DNA of 64,000 bases from Nomia melanderi (lineage: Eukaryota > Arthropoda > Insecta > Hymenoptera > Halictidae). Numbering within the stretch: position 1 is the stretch's first letter; every line of letters starts with the position of its first letter. Positions 35,247-46,118 of this stretch are shown piece by piece. Where the stretch lies: positions 25,512,784 to 25,576,783 of the forward strand of contig NC_135000.1 of the NCBI RefSeq assembly GCF_051020985.1. The letters are read 5' to 3'. The notes beneath the pieces were generated by a model that did not search any database, was not told where the DNA came from, and saw nothing but the letters and a program-made list of their open reading frames with translations. The position numbers and the translations under genes are program-made.

Positions 35247-35773
35247 TTAACACTAGGCTTACGGAACGCGTCAATTCGACGCAGATTGAATGTTATAAAC
35301 ATTATTTGGTAAATGTTTCAATCGGTTTCCGTTGATCCAATTATACGAACATGAATCCTGATTGTCTATTTTTACATCTACAATTTCCATGATGGAGACA
35401 CAATTTATGGGAATTATAGTCGACTTTTGTAGAAAAATTCTTTATATTATACAAAACGTTCAGTAGATAAAGCCAAATTATACGTCGAATGCTTAAATAA
35501 TAGAGAAAAAGAAACTATACGCCGATCTTCTGCTGTTTCGCTAAACCATTTGTTTACAACATTGTATTCCAAATATCAAAGTTTGATCTTGTCAAAACGT
35601 CGACATTAGTCTCGAAGGTTTAAAGGTTAACCCTTCGCGGACGAAGAATCTTTGAAATCTACAGAGCCTTCAGCAGATGAAGCTAAATTATATACCAAAA
35701 TCTAAATGAACGAATATCAACTTCCCCAGGAACAATAGAATAAACTGTACAATGCCCGTAAACCTAGTGTTAA
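35247..35773. mobile_element. family F MITE interrupted by other MITEs (nested)
   Basis: Outer ends are family F: TTAACACTAGGCTTACGGAA at the left and CCCGTAAACCTAGTGTTAA at the right, with the family F core split. Its first half stops near 35400. Its second half (GGAACAATAGAATAAACTG) resumes at about 35722. Between them lie a reversed family B-like copy (GTCGACATTAGTCTCGAAGG right end near 35620) and a truncated family B left end (TTAACCCTTCGCGGACGAA, from about 35626). Confidence 0.75.
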
Positions 35774-35820
35774 ATCTCACTGTTGAGATTTAAGCATATA
35801 GATCTCACTATTGAGATCTA
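35771..35820. repeat. two adjacent perfect hairpins
   Basis: TAAATCTCA/TGAGATTTA (35771-35792) and TAGATCTCA/TGAGATCTA (35799-35820) each have 9-base perfect arms and a 4-base loop (CTGT, CTAT), 28 bases apart. A third single arm (CTGAGATCTA) lies at about 35837. They start exactly at the right end of the nested family F element. Confidence 0.88.
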
Positions 35821-37579
35821 ACCATTTACTCACAACTGAGATCTACCACTTTGCCTTTTTAGCAAAAGCGTGTCGATTGGAAACATGGGAAATAATATTC
35901 CCCGAGACGTTAAAATCGCGAAATAATCGCGATCGCGCGAATGAAGAAGGAGAGAGGAATCAACGCGTGTGCAAGTAGCACGCGTGCAAATTATTTACTT
36001 GTTGCGCCGTAAACGAGCGCGATAGGTTCGTCCAGTTCCCTGCGATCGCGCTGTAAATCCCAATGGGGATGAACACCGTCCACGGTAGGAGGTCCGCCGT
36101 AGGAAGTATCGAATGTCGTGTTTCTACACATGTCGAAACGCTTAAGTAGTCTTCACCTATCCGGCCACTAAACCGACCGTGTAACAGCTGGATAGTTTGC
36201 GGCCCCTCTGATCCCGCCCGGCACCGGACATTTGCCGAAATCCATCTGGGAAACGATCGTGATCGCTTTTCCGAAGTTCGCGCCCCCGAACGAGGAAACT
36301 TTCGCGGTGAACAGGAAAAAACACCCCGGAAGAAGAAGACGTTACTGTATTCTCGTCAATCTTTTTCGACCACATCGAATTACTATAATTCATTCGATTA
36401 AATGATGATTATTTGACAGCTTTTCTATACTATAAGTTATACGCAATGACATTCAACGAGATAAAGCTGCAATAATCATTTGATCCAATTATAATTATAA
36501 TCTATATTATAATTACATTCCTCAAACTCATAAAATTTCCATCAGTTTAATAATAACAATAACTTTATTGCGAAATAAACATTACTTCACTGAATTTGTA
36601 TTACGATATAAAGTTTATTTGTGGATGTTATGATATGAACGTTAATTTTGTACTAAAAAATTTTCCCTCCCAGATTATTAGATGTAATAATATAGACACG
36701 TTTCGAATGATTTACTACGAAATAATCATTACTTCATTGAATTTGTACTGTACGTTACGATACGAAGTTGATTTATTTGTAGATATTATTGTATGAACAT
36801 TGATTTATCAAAAATTTTGCCTCCCAGGTTAGAAACCGTTGGTCCAACGTCAAATTGGCCAGCGCGACTGCGTCGATGAGGAACAAAACGAGAATCAGCT
36901 TATCGAAAGTTTACGTATTCGTTTCGGAGGCTCGTAAAACCCGTCGATCGACCTTTCGTAATGGCGACGGTTAAAAAGGAGTAAAACAGAGAGCAGCTTT
37001 GTGTCTCGTCACGCGAGAACCCCGGGCGTAAACGCGGCCCGCGATACGACGTCGACGTAACTTTTCGAAACGAGAAAGTGGCGAGACGAGGCGAGAAAGT
37101 GGGAATCAGAGGGAGAGGGAAGAAAACGCCGAGGCGTAAAAGTTTGCCGGTGTCGGTGACTGTCGGGTTTACCCCTCCGCGAGGGGTGATTTGTGTAGGA
37201 ACGCGGTTTATGGGCGCCCGTATTTGCTCGCCCGGTCCCGGGCGTTGAACGGCCAAGGCGTGATTTAACGACGTCGACAAATTTGATTTGTTTCCGATAC
37301 GATTGCAGCGACGCGAGACTAAATAAATTTTTGGCTCGCGTTTAATTCTGGGTCGCGGGACGGGAGCCGGGCGATAGGACGCGAACGCATGGGGAAAATT
37401 CAGACGGTTCCTGGAGGGATAAGGAATTTTCTTCTGACGTGAGAATGTTGGTCATCCTTGTGACGTTACGAACTTGGTTAACTTCAATCACATTACGAAT
37501 TGGATCATTTTCTGTTTATTCCTTTACCATCAAACAGAAAATGATCCTTTATTCCTTTACCATCAAAGATACTTGGACA
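35821..37579. other. gene-free stretch
   Basis: An AT-rich direct repeat (TTACTTCA-TTGAATTTGTA plus TTACGATA) recurs at about 36583 and 36731. GC-rich at 36.85-37.4 kb. No exon was supported. Confidence 0.5.
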
Positions 37580-37784
37580 TTAACCCTTTGCGAACGACTG
37601 TCGACGTTTGAGATGAAAGTTTCATGTATAGTAGACTAAGTTTTATGTGAATTATTTGATTACTTAATCAGCAAGAGATCACGTAGTTTCTGTTTTTCTA
37701 TTGTTTAAGTGATTGGTATATAATTTAGCTTCATCTGCTGAAGGATTTGTAGATTTCAAAGATTCTTCGTCCGCGAAGGGTTAA
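37580..37784. mobile_element. TTAA-flanked MITE, family B, complete
   Basis: The ends TTAACCCTTTGCGAACGACTG and TTCGTCCGCGAAGGGTTAA, with the core GTAGACTAAGTTTTATGTG and TTCATCTGCTGAAGG near the right. A diverged relative in the same orientation starts at about 37789 (CCTTTGAGACGAATGTCGACG) and reaches about 38047 (CGCAGACAAAGGGTTAA). Confidence 0.85.
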
Positions 37785-38047
37785 CCTTTAAACCTTTGAG
37801 ACGAATGTCGACGTTTTGACAAGATTAAACTTTGATATTTGGAATACACACAAAAGATCGGTATACAGTTTCTTTTTCTCTATTATTTAAGCATTCGACG
37901 TATAATTTGGCTTTATCTTCTGAACGTTTTGTATACTATAAAGAATTTTTTTACAAAAGTCGACTATAATTCCCATAAATTGCGTCTGCATCGCACCAAT
38001 ACAAAACTAGTCCGTTTCATCGTTGAACACACCGCAGACAAAGGGTT
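37785..38047. mobile_element. TTAA element, family B-like subfamily (GAGACGAATGTCGACG)
   Basis: The left end CCTTTGAGACGAATGTCGACG and right end CACCGCAGACAAAGGGTTAA. The core (GATATTTGGAATACAC, TTTAAGCATTCGACGTATAA) matches, reversed, the copy nested inside the family F element near 35420-35625. Confidence 0.7.
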
Positions 38048-39705
38048 AATAATGAGAAATGAAGTTTCAAGTGCTTCTTTCGCAGAGAAGAAACAAAGGA
38101 TGGGAAATATAGTTTTCGATGTGACAAATATAGAATCTTGTTTCGATCCGATTCACTCTGTAATCTGATTCGCCTCGGTCTACCCTATTACATCGATAAC
38201 GTTGCGTTTAACTTGCTGGAACGATCGAAGAATTTAGTAGCTCCTAGCGGAACGACGCCTCGATCCTGAATAGTAAACACAAATAGATTTCTACGAACTC
38301 TTCCCGAGAAGTATAAGGTATTTTCGGAGGTATCACGTTTTGGAGCTGAACGTCGGAATTACCTAAGAATTGTTTACGCACGTGCCAGGATGTTGTACGC
38401 GCGCACTCGCGCGGTTGGTACAATGATTGCCGCGGGTTTTACAATCTCGCTATTATTAGCTAAGTGGACCTATTTATTTTACGAGTTGTCCTTACTGCTA
38501 GAGCTGCCGTACCAGTCGAAACTACTGGTTCCAGTTCTCTTATCTCGCGATCATCGATATCTTCAATTATTAAATATCCGGAATGAACTTCAAAACAAAC
38601 ATTCTCACTCCGATATCACTATTACAATTAATAATCTACATTTTCTTACTGGACACTCTCACCCGAAATCCAAGCTTCAATGTAACAATCCCAGTTACGA
38701 ATGTATCAATTCATGATGATGATGAAGCATCATCACCACATCAACATTCAACACTCGATAATTCTACAATCAACAAATAACCTTATACCCTCCGTTTCGT
38801 CGGCATGCTCCGGATTCTCAAATTCCCGTATCATGTCTCACAAGCGAAGAATGTTTGATTTTTCAATCCTACGACTAGATCATCCCTCGCAGTACACATA
38901 ATGAAATCCTCTGGCCCGTCTACGATCAAAATTTACTGCCTCTGTCCCCGGTATTAAGGGATGATTTGTGAACGAGCTAAAAACGACGCTTAAGTCCGGG
39001 ACTTAACCTCGGCTCCATATTAGAGATACCGAGCGCCGGCGAAAGAAATGATTCCGAAAACACGCCGTAACTGTTCGGAACGGAGTAACGGGGAAAAAAG
39101 CATCGGCGGAGGCTGTTAAAGCGAGATTTACGCGTTCCGAGACAGCTGCGCGTAGGCATAAGTCTCGCTCGTCCCGCGGGCTACGGAAGGGTACCTCGCA
39201 GGACGCGGAAAAGGATCACGTTCGGCCGCCGGACATTTTCCCGACAAATGACTTCAGGAAACGACACGCCCCCGTTCCAGGCTGCGGCGGCACGTAACGC
39301 GCGCGTTTCTGTTTACTTTAACGGGCCGCGGACCCGCCAAAAACTGGATGCGTCGCGTTGCATCCGTTCACGCGCCCCTGCCGACTCCAAATAGGCGGCG
39401 GTGCGTCCCCGTTCGTTCGGGCATTATCCCGGCTTCAACCCCTTCCGCGGCCTCGAGGCGGGAATGTTTTCGTGAACGACGCGTCGGGATACTTAAGCGA
39501 TTAGGGCAGAACGTCGGACGACCGTGAAAAACGACACGCGTCGCTGCGACTCGTTAACACTTCGGTCGGCAGACGAATTTCGAGATATGATTCTCTGCGA
39601 TTCGAAAATGAAGGTTCACTCGGCGACTCTGTTGAACTGAATTTCTGTTGGAATAGATGCAGAAGGTCAATGTTTGTGGCTTTTTATAATTAGACATCAA
39701 TTGAT
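38048..39705. other. gene-free stretch
   Basis: No exon was supported. GC- and CpG-rich at 39.0-39.55 kb. Small ORFs at 38.39-38.9 kb overlap one another in three plus frames. Confidence 0.5.
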
Positions 39706-39885
39706 TCTAACCCCTTGGCGTACTTCGCTAAGCTCGTGTATTACTGTCGACAATTTGGAAGAAATGCAGGAAAATTTTCTGTTCTTCAAGTGGAAATTTG
39801 AAGATAATGCATTGACGATAGTAAAATAGATGTTTGCTTGACAATCTTCGTCGCGAGTCTCGCTCATTGTACGGCAAGGTGTTAA
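39706..39885. mobile_element. TTAA MITE, family E
   Basis: The left end CTAACCCCTTGGCGTACTT and right end TTGTACGGCAAGGTGTTAA. The core CTAAGCTCGTGTATTACTG matches the element at 1242-1523 more closely than the one at 34787. Confidence 0.8.
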
Positions 39886-42027
39886 TGGTGATAGTGTAAC
39901 ATTTGAATGCTCGGTTAGAGTAGGTTTGAAAGAGATGGAGTTCGTGTTACGCGTTTTAGAACGATGAATCATATTTGTGTTACGACATAATGCTATACAG
40001 GGGCCCAGAAAAGAGTTTAAAGGGAGGATACCGATGTATCGGGAACAGTTTCTCAAGGAACTTCGGAAAAAAGGGTGTGGGACTCGTGGGTCTCCCATAG
40101 GAGGCTATGCGGGCACCGTAACGTAATATTCGGATACATTCGACGGATATAGACGAACAATTTGCCAGCATTCTAACGATTGGCTCAAGTTTCACCTGTG
40201 TAACTAATCGTCGAGTGTTTTCCGATTCGCAGCTAACCCTTTTTTTCACAGATTATTCTGTCAGAAGATACGTATCGGAATCTTCCAACCGAATAACGGT
40301 GGTCGAGGTCGACGAGAGGGGACTGTGTGGAATGTGTGAAACGCAATGCAGTGTTCGAAGTGAGTAAAATGACACACAAGAATCAATCTGTATGAATACG
40401 AAATAGCATAAATACGCAGCGATGAATTTAGGCGTCTGTGTTTTCTACGTTTCAAGCTGTTTGTAAGATTTCCAAGGGATTCGAAGCGTCTACAGTGATT
40501 TAGGACCATTAATCTACGAACCTCTGGCTAAAATCATGCCCTCTCCGGCATTTCACCGGGGAGATGACCAATTACAGTTCTCCCTCGGCGCGGAAGTGAT
40601 TTCGGCGGCAAGAACTTCGAAACCGACGCACACTTACCATCCATCATTATTGTCATTCCCGCGTTAATTAACTCCGCCGGCTACATCATTCCGCGTGATA
40701 GTCATTCACGCGTATCTTCAGCCGTCGATCGACATCGATATCATCGAACTTTTACGGCCAGCTCCAACGACATCAACGATAGAAGATAAATGTTCGTTAT
40801 CGATAAAGGAATTCGATAAAATACAACGATCGCCGAGCAAAATGTTCCGTTGGCCTCCACTGAAGTTCGTACGAAAGAAAGATTATTATCCACTGATCTG
40901 TCACTAGAAGTTCCCAGCGCGTTCCTCGCCTATCTTTCACTTCTCTTCGCGCACTTCACACCTGGCCGACGGAACTCCGTCGGAAACAGACGTGTTCACT
41001 ATTCCCGGTACGGTAAAATTCTCGGCGATTACTCGCGATTACTCTCATATCGAAACAATTCTACAGCCGAGCATCGAACCGTGTACGATAAAACTACAAT
41101 TGTTCCGATATTAAACGAACGCTAGCCAAAAACAGTAATCTGTCCCTTTGCTATGAATCCAACGAATCTCGGATTTATCATTCAAGTTCTTCAATCATCA
41201 CCATTCATCCGACCGTCGCTGGATCCCCGTCGATCGACGATTTCGCAAAGTTCGCCCGAAAAATCAACCCGGTGCCTGACGGTCCACTGTCGAAATCGCG
41301 CGCGTCGGCCCCCTAGAGACGGGCGAGCCCTCAAAGATGGCGCGGCGTCTTTTTTCATCCCGGGGAGGATTCACCTCGCGAGATCAATTCATTGGACCGT
41401 GGCTGCACGTGTGTACTATTAAAACAGTGCCGTACGCATTTAGGTATACAACTGGATGCACGGTGCACGCTGGACTCCCCGTCGAGCGTGGACCACCGTC
41501 CCTCCAACCTGCTACCCTTTCTTCCGTCTTTCTCGCTCCCTCTATCCTCATTCCCTCCCTCTTTTCGCGTGTCTCCGCGGCTGTCCCGGCGCGCGCCTCC
41601 CTCCCGTCCCCGGATCGCGATCCTGGAAAAGCTTCCGCGGCAGAAACGCAGCCGCATAAGCTCCGTAGTTGCGACACTGTCAATGATTTCTAACGTAGGC
41701 GGTACTTAAGCCCCCCACCGGCCACCCTCGCCGCGAAGCGACGCGATAAAGGCTTTCAAACGGGGTAATAGGGAAACAGTGCGTCGACCCGTCCCATCCA
41801 TTGGTCCGTTTTTTTCGGCTAAACGCTGAAACTTTGGAATCGGCAGCTGATCGTACGCTTATCGATCGCAGAAGCGTCGACCGGACCGAAAGATTCGAGC
41901 AGACAGCAGAATTTTCGTTATGAATTAACCGGGGTGCAGATTGAGAGCCACTGAACTATGTGTTACACGAAAGCATTGTTATACATCTAGATAACGCCTA
42001 CCGACTCGATTGGTCGGCTGGGTGGTC
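39886..42027. other. gene-free stretch upstream of a promoter
   Basis: No exon was supported. GC-rich pyrimidine-skewed sequence at 41.2-41.7 kb gives long Arg/Ser/Pro ORFs on both strands. The last 150 bases lead into the CCAAT/TATA promoter at 42.03 kb. Confidence 0.5.
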
Positions 42028-42061
42028 CCAATTGGCCACGCCCACTCGCGGCTCTATATAC
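42028..42061 (+). promoter_or_regulatory. core promoter: CCAAT, CACGCCC box, TATA
   Basis: CCAAT at 42028-42032 lies within a CCCAATTGG palindrome. CCACGCCCAC (Sp1/KLF-like) follows at 42036-42045, and CTATATAC at 42054-42061 is the TATA box. The order and spacing are those of a classical polymerase II promoter, predicting a start near 42085-42095 and an ATG at 42142. Confidence 0.6.
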
Positions 42062-42141
42062 TTATCCCCACCGCGCCGATCGCGCCAACACAGCTAACGC
42101 GAATACACTTTCTCCTTCTCGTTCCGTTCGACGGTATAACC

Positions 42142-42305
42142 ATGTCGTCGGCTGCCTCTGTCGCCGGTGTCCCTCGCCCGGCCGTGTTTCTCTCTTTAAT
42201 GCTCCTGCGCAACGCGCAACTCGAGAGCCGCTCGCTGTCCGTGTGCGAGCCCGCGGGAATGGTGTGCGTTTATTCGCACTTTTTTGACCACCCGGTGGCC
42301 CAAGG
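42142..42305 (+). CDS. first coding exon of an unidentified gene
   Basis: An ATG with A at -3 opens 54 codons ending at a consensus donor (GG, then GTAAGTTT; GT at 42306-42307), phase 2. The N-terminus starts MSSAASVAGVPRPAVFLSLM, with a short hydrophobic stretch that could be a signal peptide, followed by RSLSVCEPAGMVCVYSHFF with two cysteines. This would suit the start of a small secreted protein or prohormone, but I do not recognise the family. Downstream exons were not found with confidence. The upstream CCAAT/TATA promoter and the donor are the main support. Confidence 0.45.
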
Positions 42306-42469
42306 GTAAGTTTCCGCTCCGTTCTCCATGTAAATTCTTCCGGCCCCTCTTTATTACTCCCGGCTCGACGTTTTTCCACGAATGGGTGCGCAATGAGCGT
42401 GCACTTGAGATACTCGATTTACGGGAATGGTGCTACGATGGCTGATATCGCGCGATACTGGGATCGGTA

Positions 42470-42911
42470 TTAGCCCTTTGCGCTCGAGAGACGATCGTCG
42501 TTTGACTTGATATAGCGGGACTGTAAAATTCGATGTACAGTATTACATTTTGTGCGATGAGAGTAATTACATCTGAAATATTGAAATGAAATGGTTGTTT
42601 CTTGATTCGTATATTCTTTTATTTAACATCAACACTACCGAGTTCGATTGACTTTTTGAAATTCCTCTTAGAAACCTTACGAGCGCATCCATTGAGACTT
42701 CAGTTGATTTTCAATTCAGTTTGCGCATTGCTACATCAATTTCTTTGATAATTTCTCAAGAAACGTCTGTTTTCTTTTTTATACGAAAGAAAAAAATCAG
42801 GAATGGATCGTCCTGATTCGTCAGGTAGTTCTGGTGTTAATATTGGAACGTTCAGTTGACATTAGAAAATGATGAACATCTAACAAGAAATCATCGAGTG
42901 CTGGGGGTTAA
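42470..42911. mobile_element. family A element with a family G element nested inside
   Basis: The outer left end TTAGCCCTTTGCGCTCGAG and outer right end ATCGAGTGCTGGGGGTTAA are family A. Inside, a family G copy (AACACTACCGAGTTCGATTG at about 42630 to GTCAGGTAGTTCTGGTGTTAA at 42840) splits it. The composite lies in the first intron of the gene starting at 42142. Confidence 0.72.
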
Positions 42912-44071
42912 GAATTAAATCAGCTACCTACGGTTCATGTGATTTTGCTGTAATAGATTTGTTTAAAAATGTAACACACTGAAATGTAAATAAAGTTACA
43001 ATTCGTGTTTCGAAGTTCCATTCTTGACAGTTTTTATTTATTGATCTTCCTAAGCGTGGATATACTGAAATATTATTTTAACTCTATCAAACGGTTCATC
43101 GGAATCAATATGAAGCAACAGATTCCCATGATTGTTTTTTCTATTGGGTATTTCAACAAACAGTGGTTATACTCACGGAATGTTTCGTGTGTTTATTTAT
43201 GCGATGCTTGTAACAAGCCCGAAAATTCTTGTTACGGTTGTATTTTTAATAATACGCGGAAATGTGCACGACCGGCAGGTAGCCAGCAAGATTTTACGAC
43301 ATGAAAATCGCTTCCAGATGTTGGTCATTTTGCGATGGACCGTGGCCTATTCGGCGCAACAAGTTCTCACGCCAAAATTACTATGCCACCACACGAAAAC
43401 TCGCAGCAGAAATCTGTAACTGGACGTTTCCAGTTTCTCCCTGGTCGATTTGTATTCCATTGACGTGCCAAATAGCTTTATTATATTTGTCCTTCCCCAT
43501 GGAGCCCATCTTGCTCTGTTCGAATGTAAGTTCGTTTTGAATAAAAAATTGTAAAAATATCATTTTCATTAAGTGATTCGGAGTAACTATTTCTATTTAC
43601 GATATACTAATTATAATTAAATATATTCTCAATGTCTAATGACTGAAATTGTACGTAATATTATTAAATTGATAAAAACATCTTTTCTGTCATATTCAAC
43701 TAGACATCTGAGTTTTACTAGTGGATCATGGATAAATTCTGTGAGTTTCTCTTTTTGGCGATAAGACTTTCAATTTAAAGTCAACGAAATTTCAATACAA
43801 ATGATTCTTACTGTTTTAATTGTAAGATACACGGTAAATGGCGGCAAGAAGTTTGTTTAAAATTTCTTCTTTCGACTGCTGGCGCCATCCGTGGCAAAAC
43901 GCTGAAACCTGTCGTCGAATATTCTCATTAAAAATAGTAGATAAAGTAGACAGCAATCTTTTGCAGTCGATACATGTTCTTTTCTATTTTTTTTCAAGAA
44001 AAATAACAAGTACAAAATGATGTGTACAGCATTTACATTTGTACAAAGGAATTTGTAAAGATCATTTTTTG
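42912..44071. other. no gene called
   Basis: Overlapping ORFs on both strands at 43.0-43.57 kb were inspected. One plus-strand segment (about 43311-43531) has an acceptor-like CTTCCAG, a GTAAGT donor and a phase that would fit the exon at 42142, but no recognisable protein. The 3' UTR of the coiled-coil gene must lie in the part adjacent to 44072. Confidence 0.4.
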
Positions 44072-45531
44072 CTACGTGTTCGTGGAGGCGTGACGAAAAT
44101 CGGTTGACGAGTCGTTAGGAGTACACGACGAGCATCCACGTTCATCATTTGTCCGTACGATTTCCGGAACGCTGCGTGTACGTTCCATTCGAAAGTCCCC
44201 GTTTTCATCAGTTTGAATTTCGTGAGCTGCCGTGTCTATGTGTTTCCTCGAATGACTCGATCGTAGTTTCGAGACTAATTTACCATCTCCAGAGTAATGA
44301 ACAGGATCTTGACAGTTCAATGATTTCGCGACAGGCACATTATTTTCTACGTTATCCATATCGAATCTGACAAAACGATGAAAACAACAAATGCATTCCT
44401 ATGAAAGCTTAAAAGGTAGACTAGGAAAAGATCTTTTCATTACTGAAACGGTAGCCATTTTGTTCTCTCTTTATTACACTTTCCTGAACTTCGCTCGGTC
44501 AATTTGGCGATAATCTTAGCGTCCACGTTAATTAATTTTGGCTTCTGTATACCGCTCTTCAGCTTTTCTATATTTAACACGAGATGCTGTATTTGCATCT
44601 TGAGCGTCGCGTTTTCATGAACCAATCGAGCATTCCTTTGTACTACCTATGAAAGAACAAACGGTACTTTGGGCATGGAATTATGATTAACGAATTAATC
44701 GAGAACATTAGCAGGTTACAATTGTTCCAAGCGTAATTCACCTGAAGAAGTTTGGCTTTACTCAGTGGCAGAGGTTCTTGAAACTTATCCGATACAATGA
44801 TATTGAGTTCCCCCCTTCCTTCATCCAACTTTTCCATCATGTCTGCCATTACTTGCAGATGCTCTTTCAATAGCTGATCCAATTTCTGCCTCAACATATC
44901 CTTCGCATACTTCATCCGTAGAAATTTTATACACAAATTGTACGTTGTTTGAGCCTTTTCGGTTAACTCTTCCTTGAGGGACCTGTTTTCCTTTTCCAAA
45001 GATTTTTGCACGTCAAAATCCATTCTCTGCTGGCAGAACTTCGACGTCCCACCAGCGGATCTCATCTTCTGCCTCTGTAGTTCGTCATTGAAATGATCCT
45101 TCTCCCTTTGATAGAAGAACCTTTCGTCGTCCAACTGCTCTAAAATGAATTTGATACATCTGAAGGTTACACTAAACCTATCGAACAATTTTCCACAAGC
45201 CTTATTACGTTTGATGTTCCTAACGGATCTCTGTTGTTTCTTCAGCTCGGCCGATAATCGTTCGTTGTCTCGTCGCGTGTTCTGGAGCTGTACATCTTTC
45301 AGTTTTATAGTATTCTCTAAAGATAGAACTGTCTCTGTCAGATTCGACACCTTTTAAATTTAGAATCACCTTTTATTGGTTAATCATTAATCCATAAAAT
45401 GACTGAGAATATTCTACCTGCCGCCGTAAATCTATCACTTCTTTATTGACAATTTGGCATTGTGCACTCGTACAAGGAATCGTCACGTCTGTACATTTAT
45501 TCAAACTAGCCTTTGAACTGATATGCTGCAT
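44072..45531 (-). CDS. coiled-coil protein, family not recognised
   Basis: A complete four- or five-exon gene: 45531-45418 (ATG at 45531), 45350-44742, 44646-44444, 44366-44072 (TAG). All junctions are in phase (0, 0, 2) with GT/AG. A 69-base intron without stop codons (45208-45140) probably splits the second exon, giving about 383 residues; retained, about 406. Most of the middle is heptad-rich (LENTIKLKDVQLQ, RSLKEELTEKAQ, KDMLRQKLDQLLKEH, NATLKMQIQHLVLNIEKLK), so it is a long rod, probably dimeric. The tail is Ser/Thr/Asn-rich and likely unstructured. There is no signal peptide or membrane segment. It could be a centrosomal, flagellar or spindle-associated protein, but nothing in the sequence proves this. 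Its 5' end faces the 3' UTR of Nlp. Confidence 0.8.
45140..45208 (-). other. probable 69-base in-frame intron of the coiled-coil gene
   Basis: On the minus strand, AAAC then GTAATAAGG (donor at 45208) and TTCATTTTAG (acceptor ending 45140) bracket 69 bases, a multiple of three without stop codons. Removing it changes N-K-A-C-G...F-I-L-E to a continuous heptad stretch (R-N-I-K-Q-Q-L-D-D-E-R). The removed 23 codons (Cys/Phe-rich) break the coiled coil, and the segment is AT-rich like other introns here. Confidence 0.65.
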
Positions 45532-45540
45532 ATCATAATA

Positions 45541-46118
45541 GTAAGAGTTACGTACTAACGACGAGGCGTCTGTAAATTAATTATTCGGTTTCCTAATGTA
45601 CACTACACTGTCATGTTTATGAATACATAATTACAGAGGATGGCTTACCGTAATTTACAAATAAGAGTTAATTATCGAATTTACAAAGTTTGTTAGGTTG
45701 TGTTTATTCACAGATTCAGGGCTTTTAATGGGAGGGTACAGCGGATATACTTTTTACAAACTAAAAATCACCGCCATGTTTTCAAGCGTCACTTCGAGAA
45801 CCGTGGGAACAATTAATTTCTTCTATCGAGTCACATAATGACGAATAATTACTTTCGTCGAATTATCAGCAGCAGTAAATTACCTTAACAAAAGACAGAC
45901 GTTTATATGTAACTATATAGATCCTTTTAACCTACTTAGATTATTTGAACATTCACCCTTAAAAGACAGACTCAGTGCGACTCTTTATTTAGATCACATC
46001 AGACTATAAAAATTTCTTCTTAAAAATTAATCTTGATCGCAGATTAATTCGATGAAACGGGAAAGGAACAACTGAAGAAAAGTTACATCGTGCAATACTG
46101 ATTAAAAGTTGTGAAATT
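45541..46118. other. intergenic, 5' flank of coiled-coil gene
   Basis: AT-rich sequence between the start of the coiled-coil gene and the putative 3' end of Nlp. No further gene or clear core promoter motif was seen. Confidence 0.5.

Noticed and set aside
43005..43569. Overlapping ORFs, including a possible second exon for the gene at 42142 and a minus-strand 62-codon ORF
   Set aside because: Phase and donor fit on the plus strand, but the acceptor is weak and the peptide matches nothing I know; not strong enough to call.
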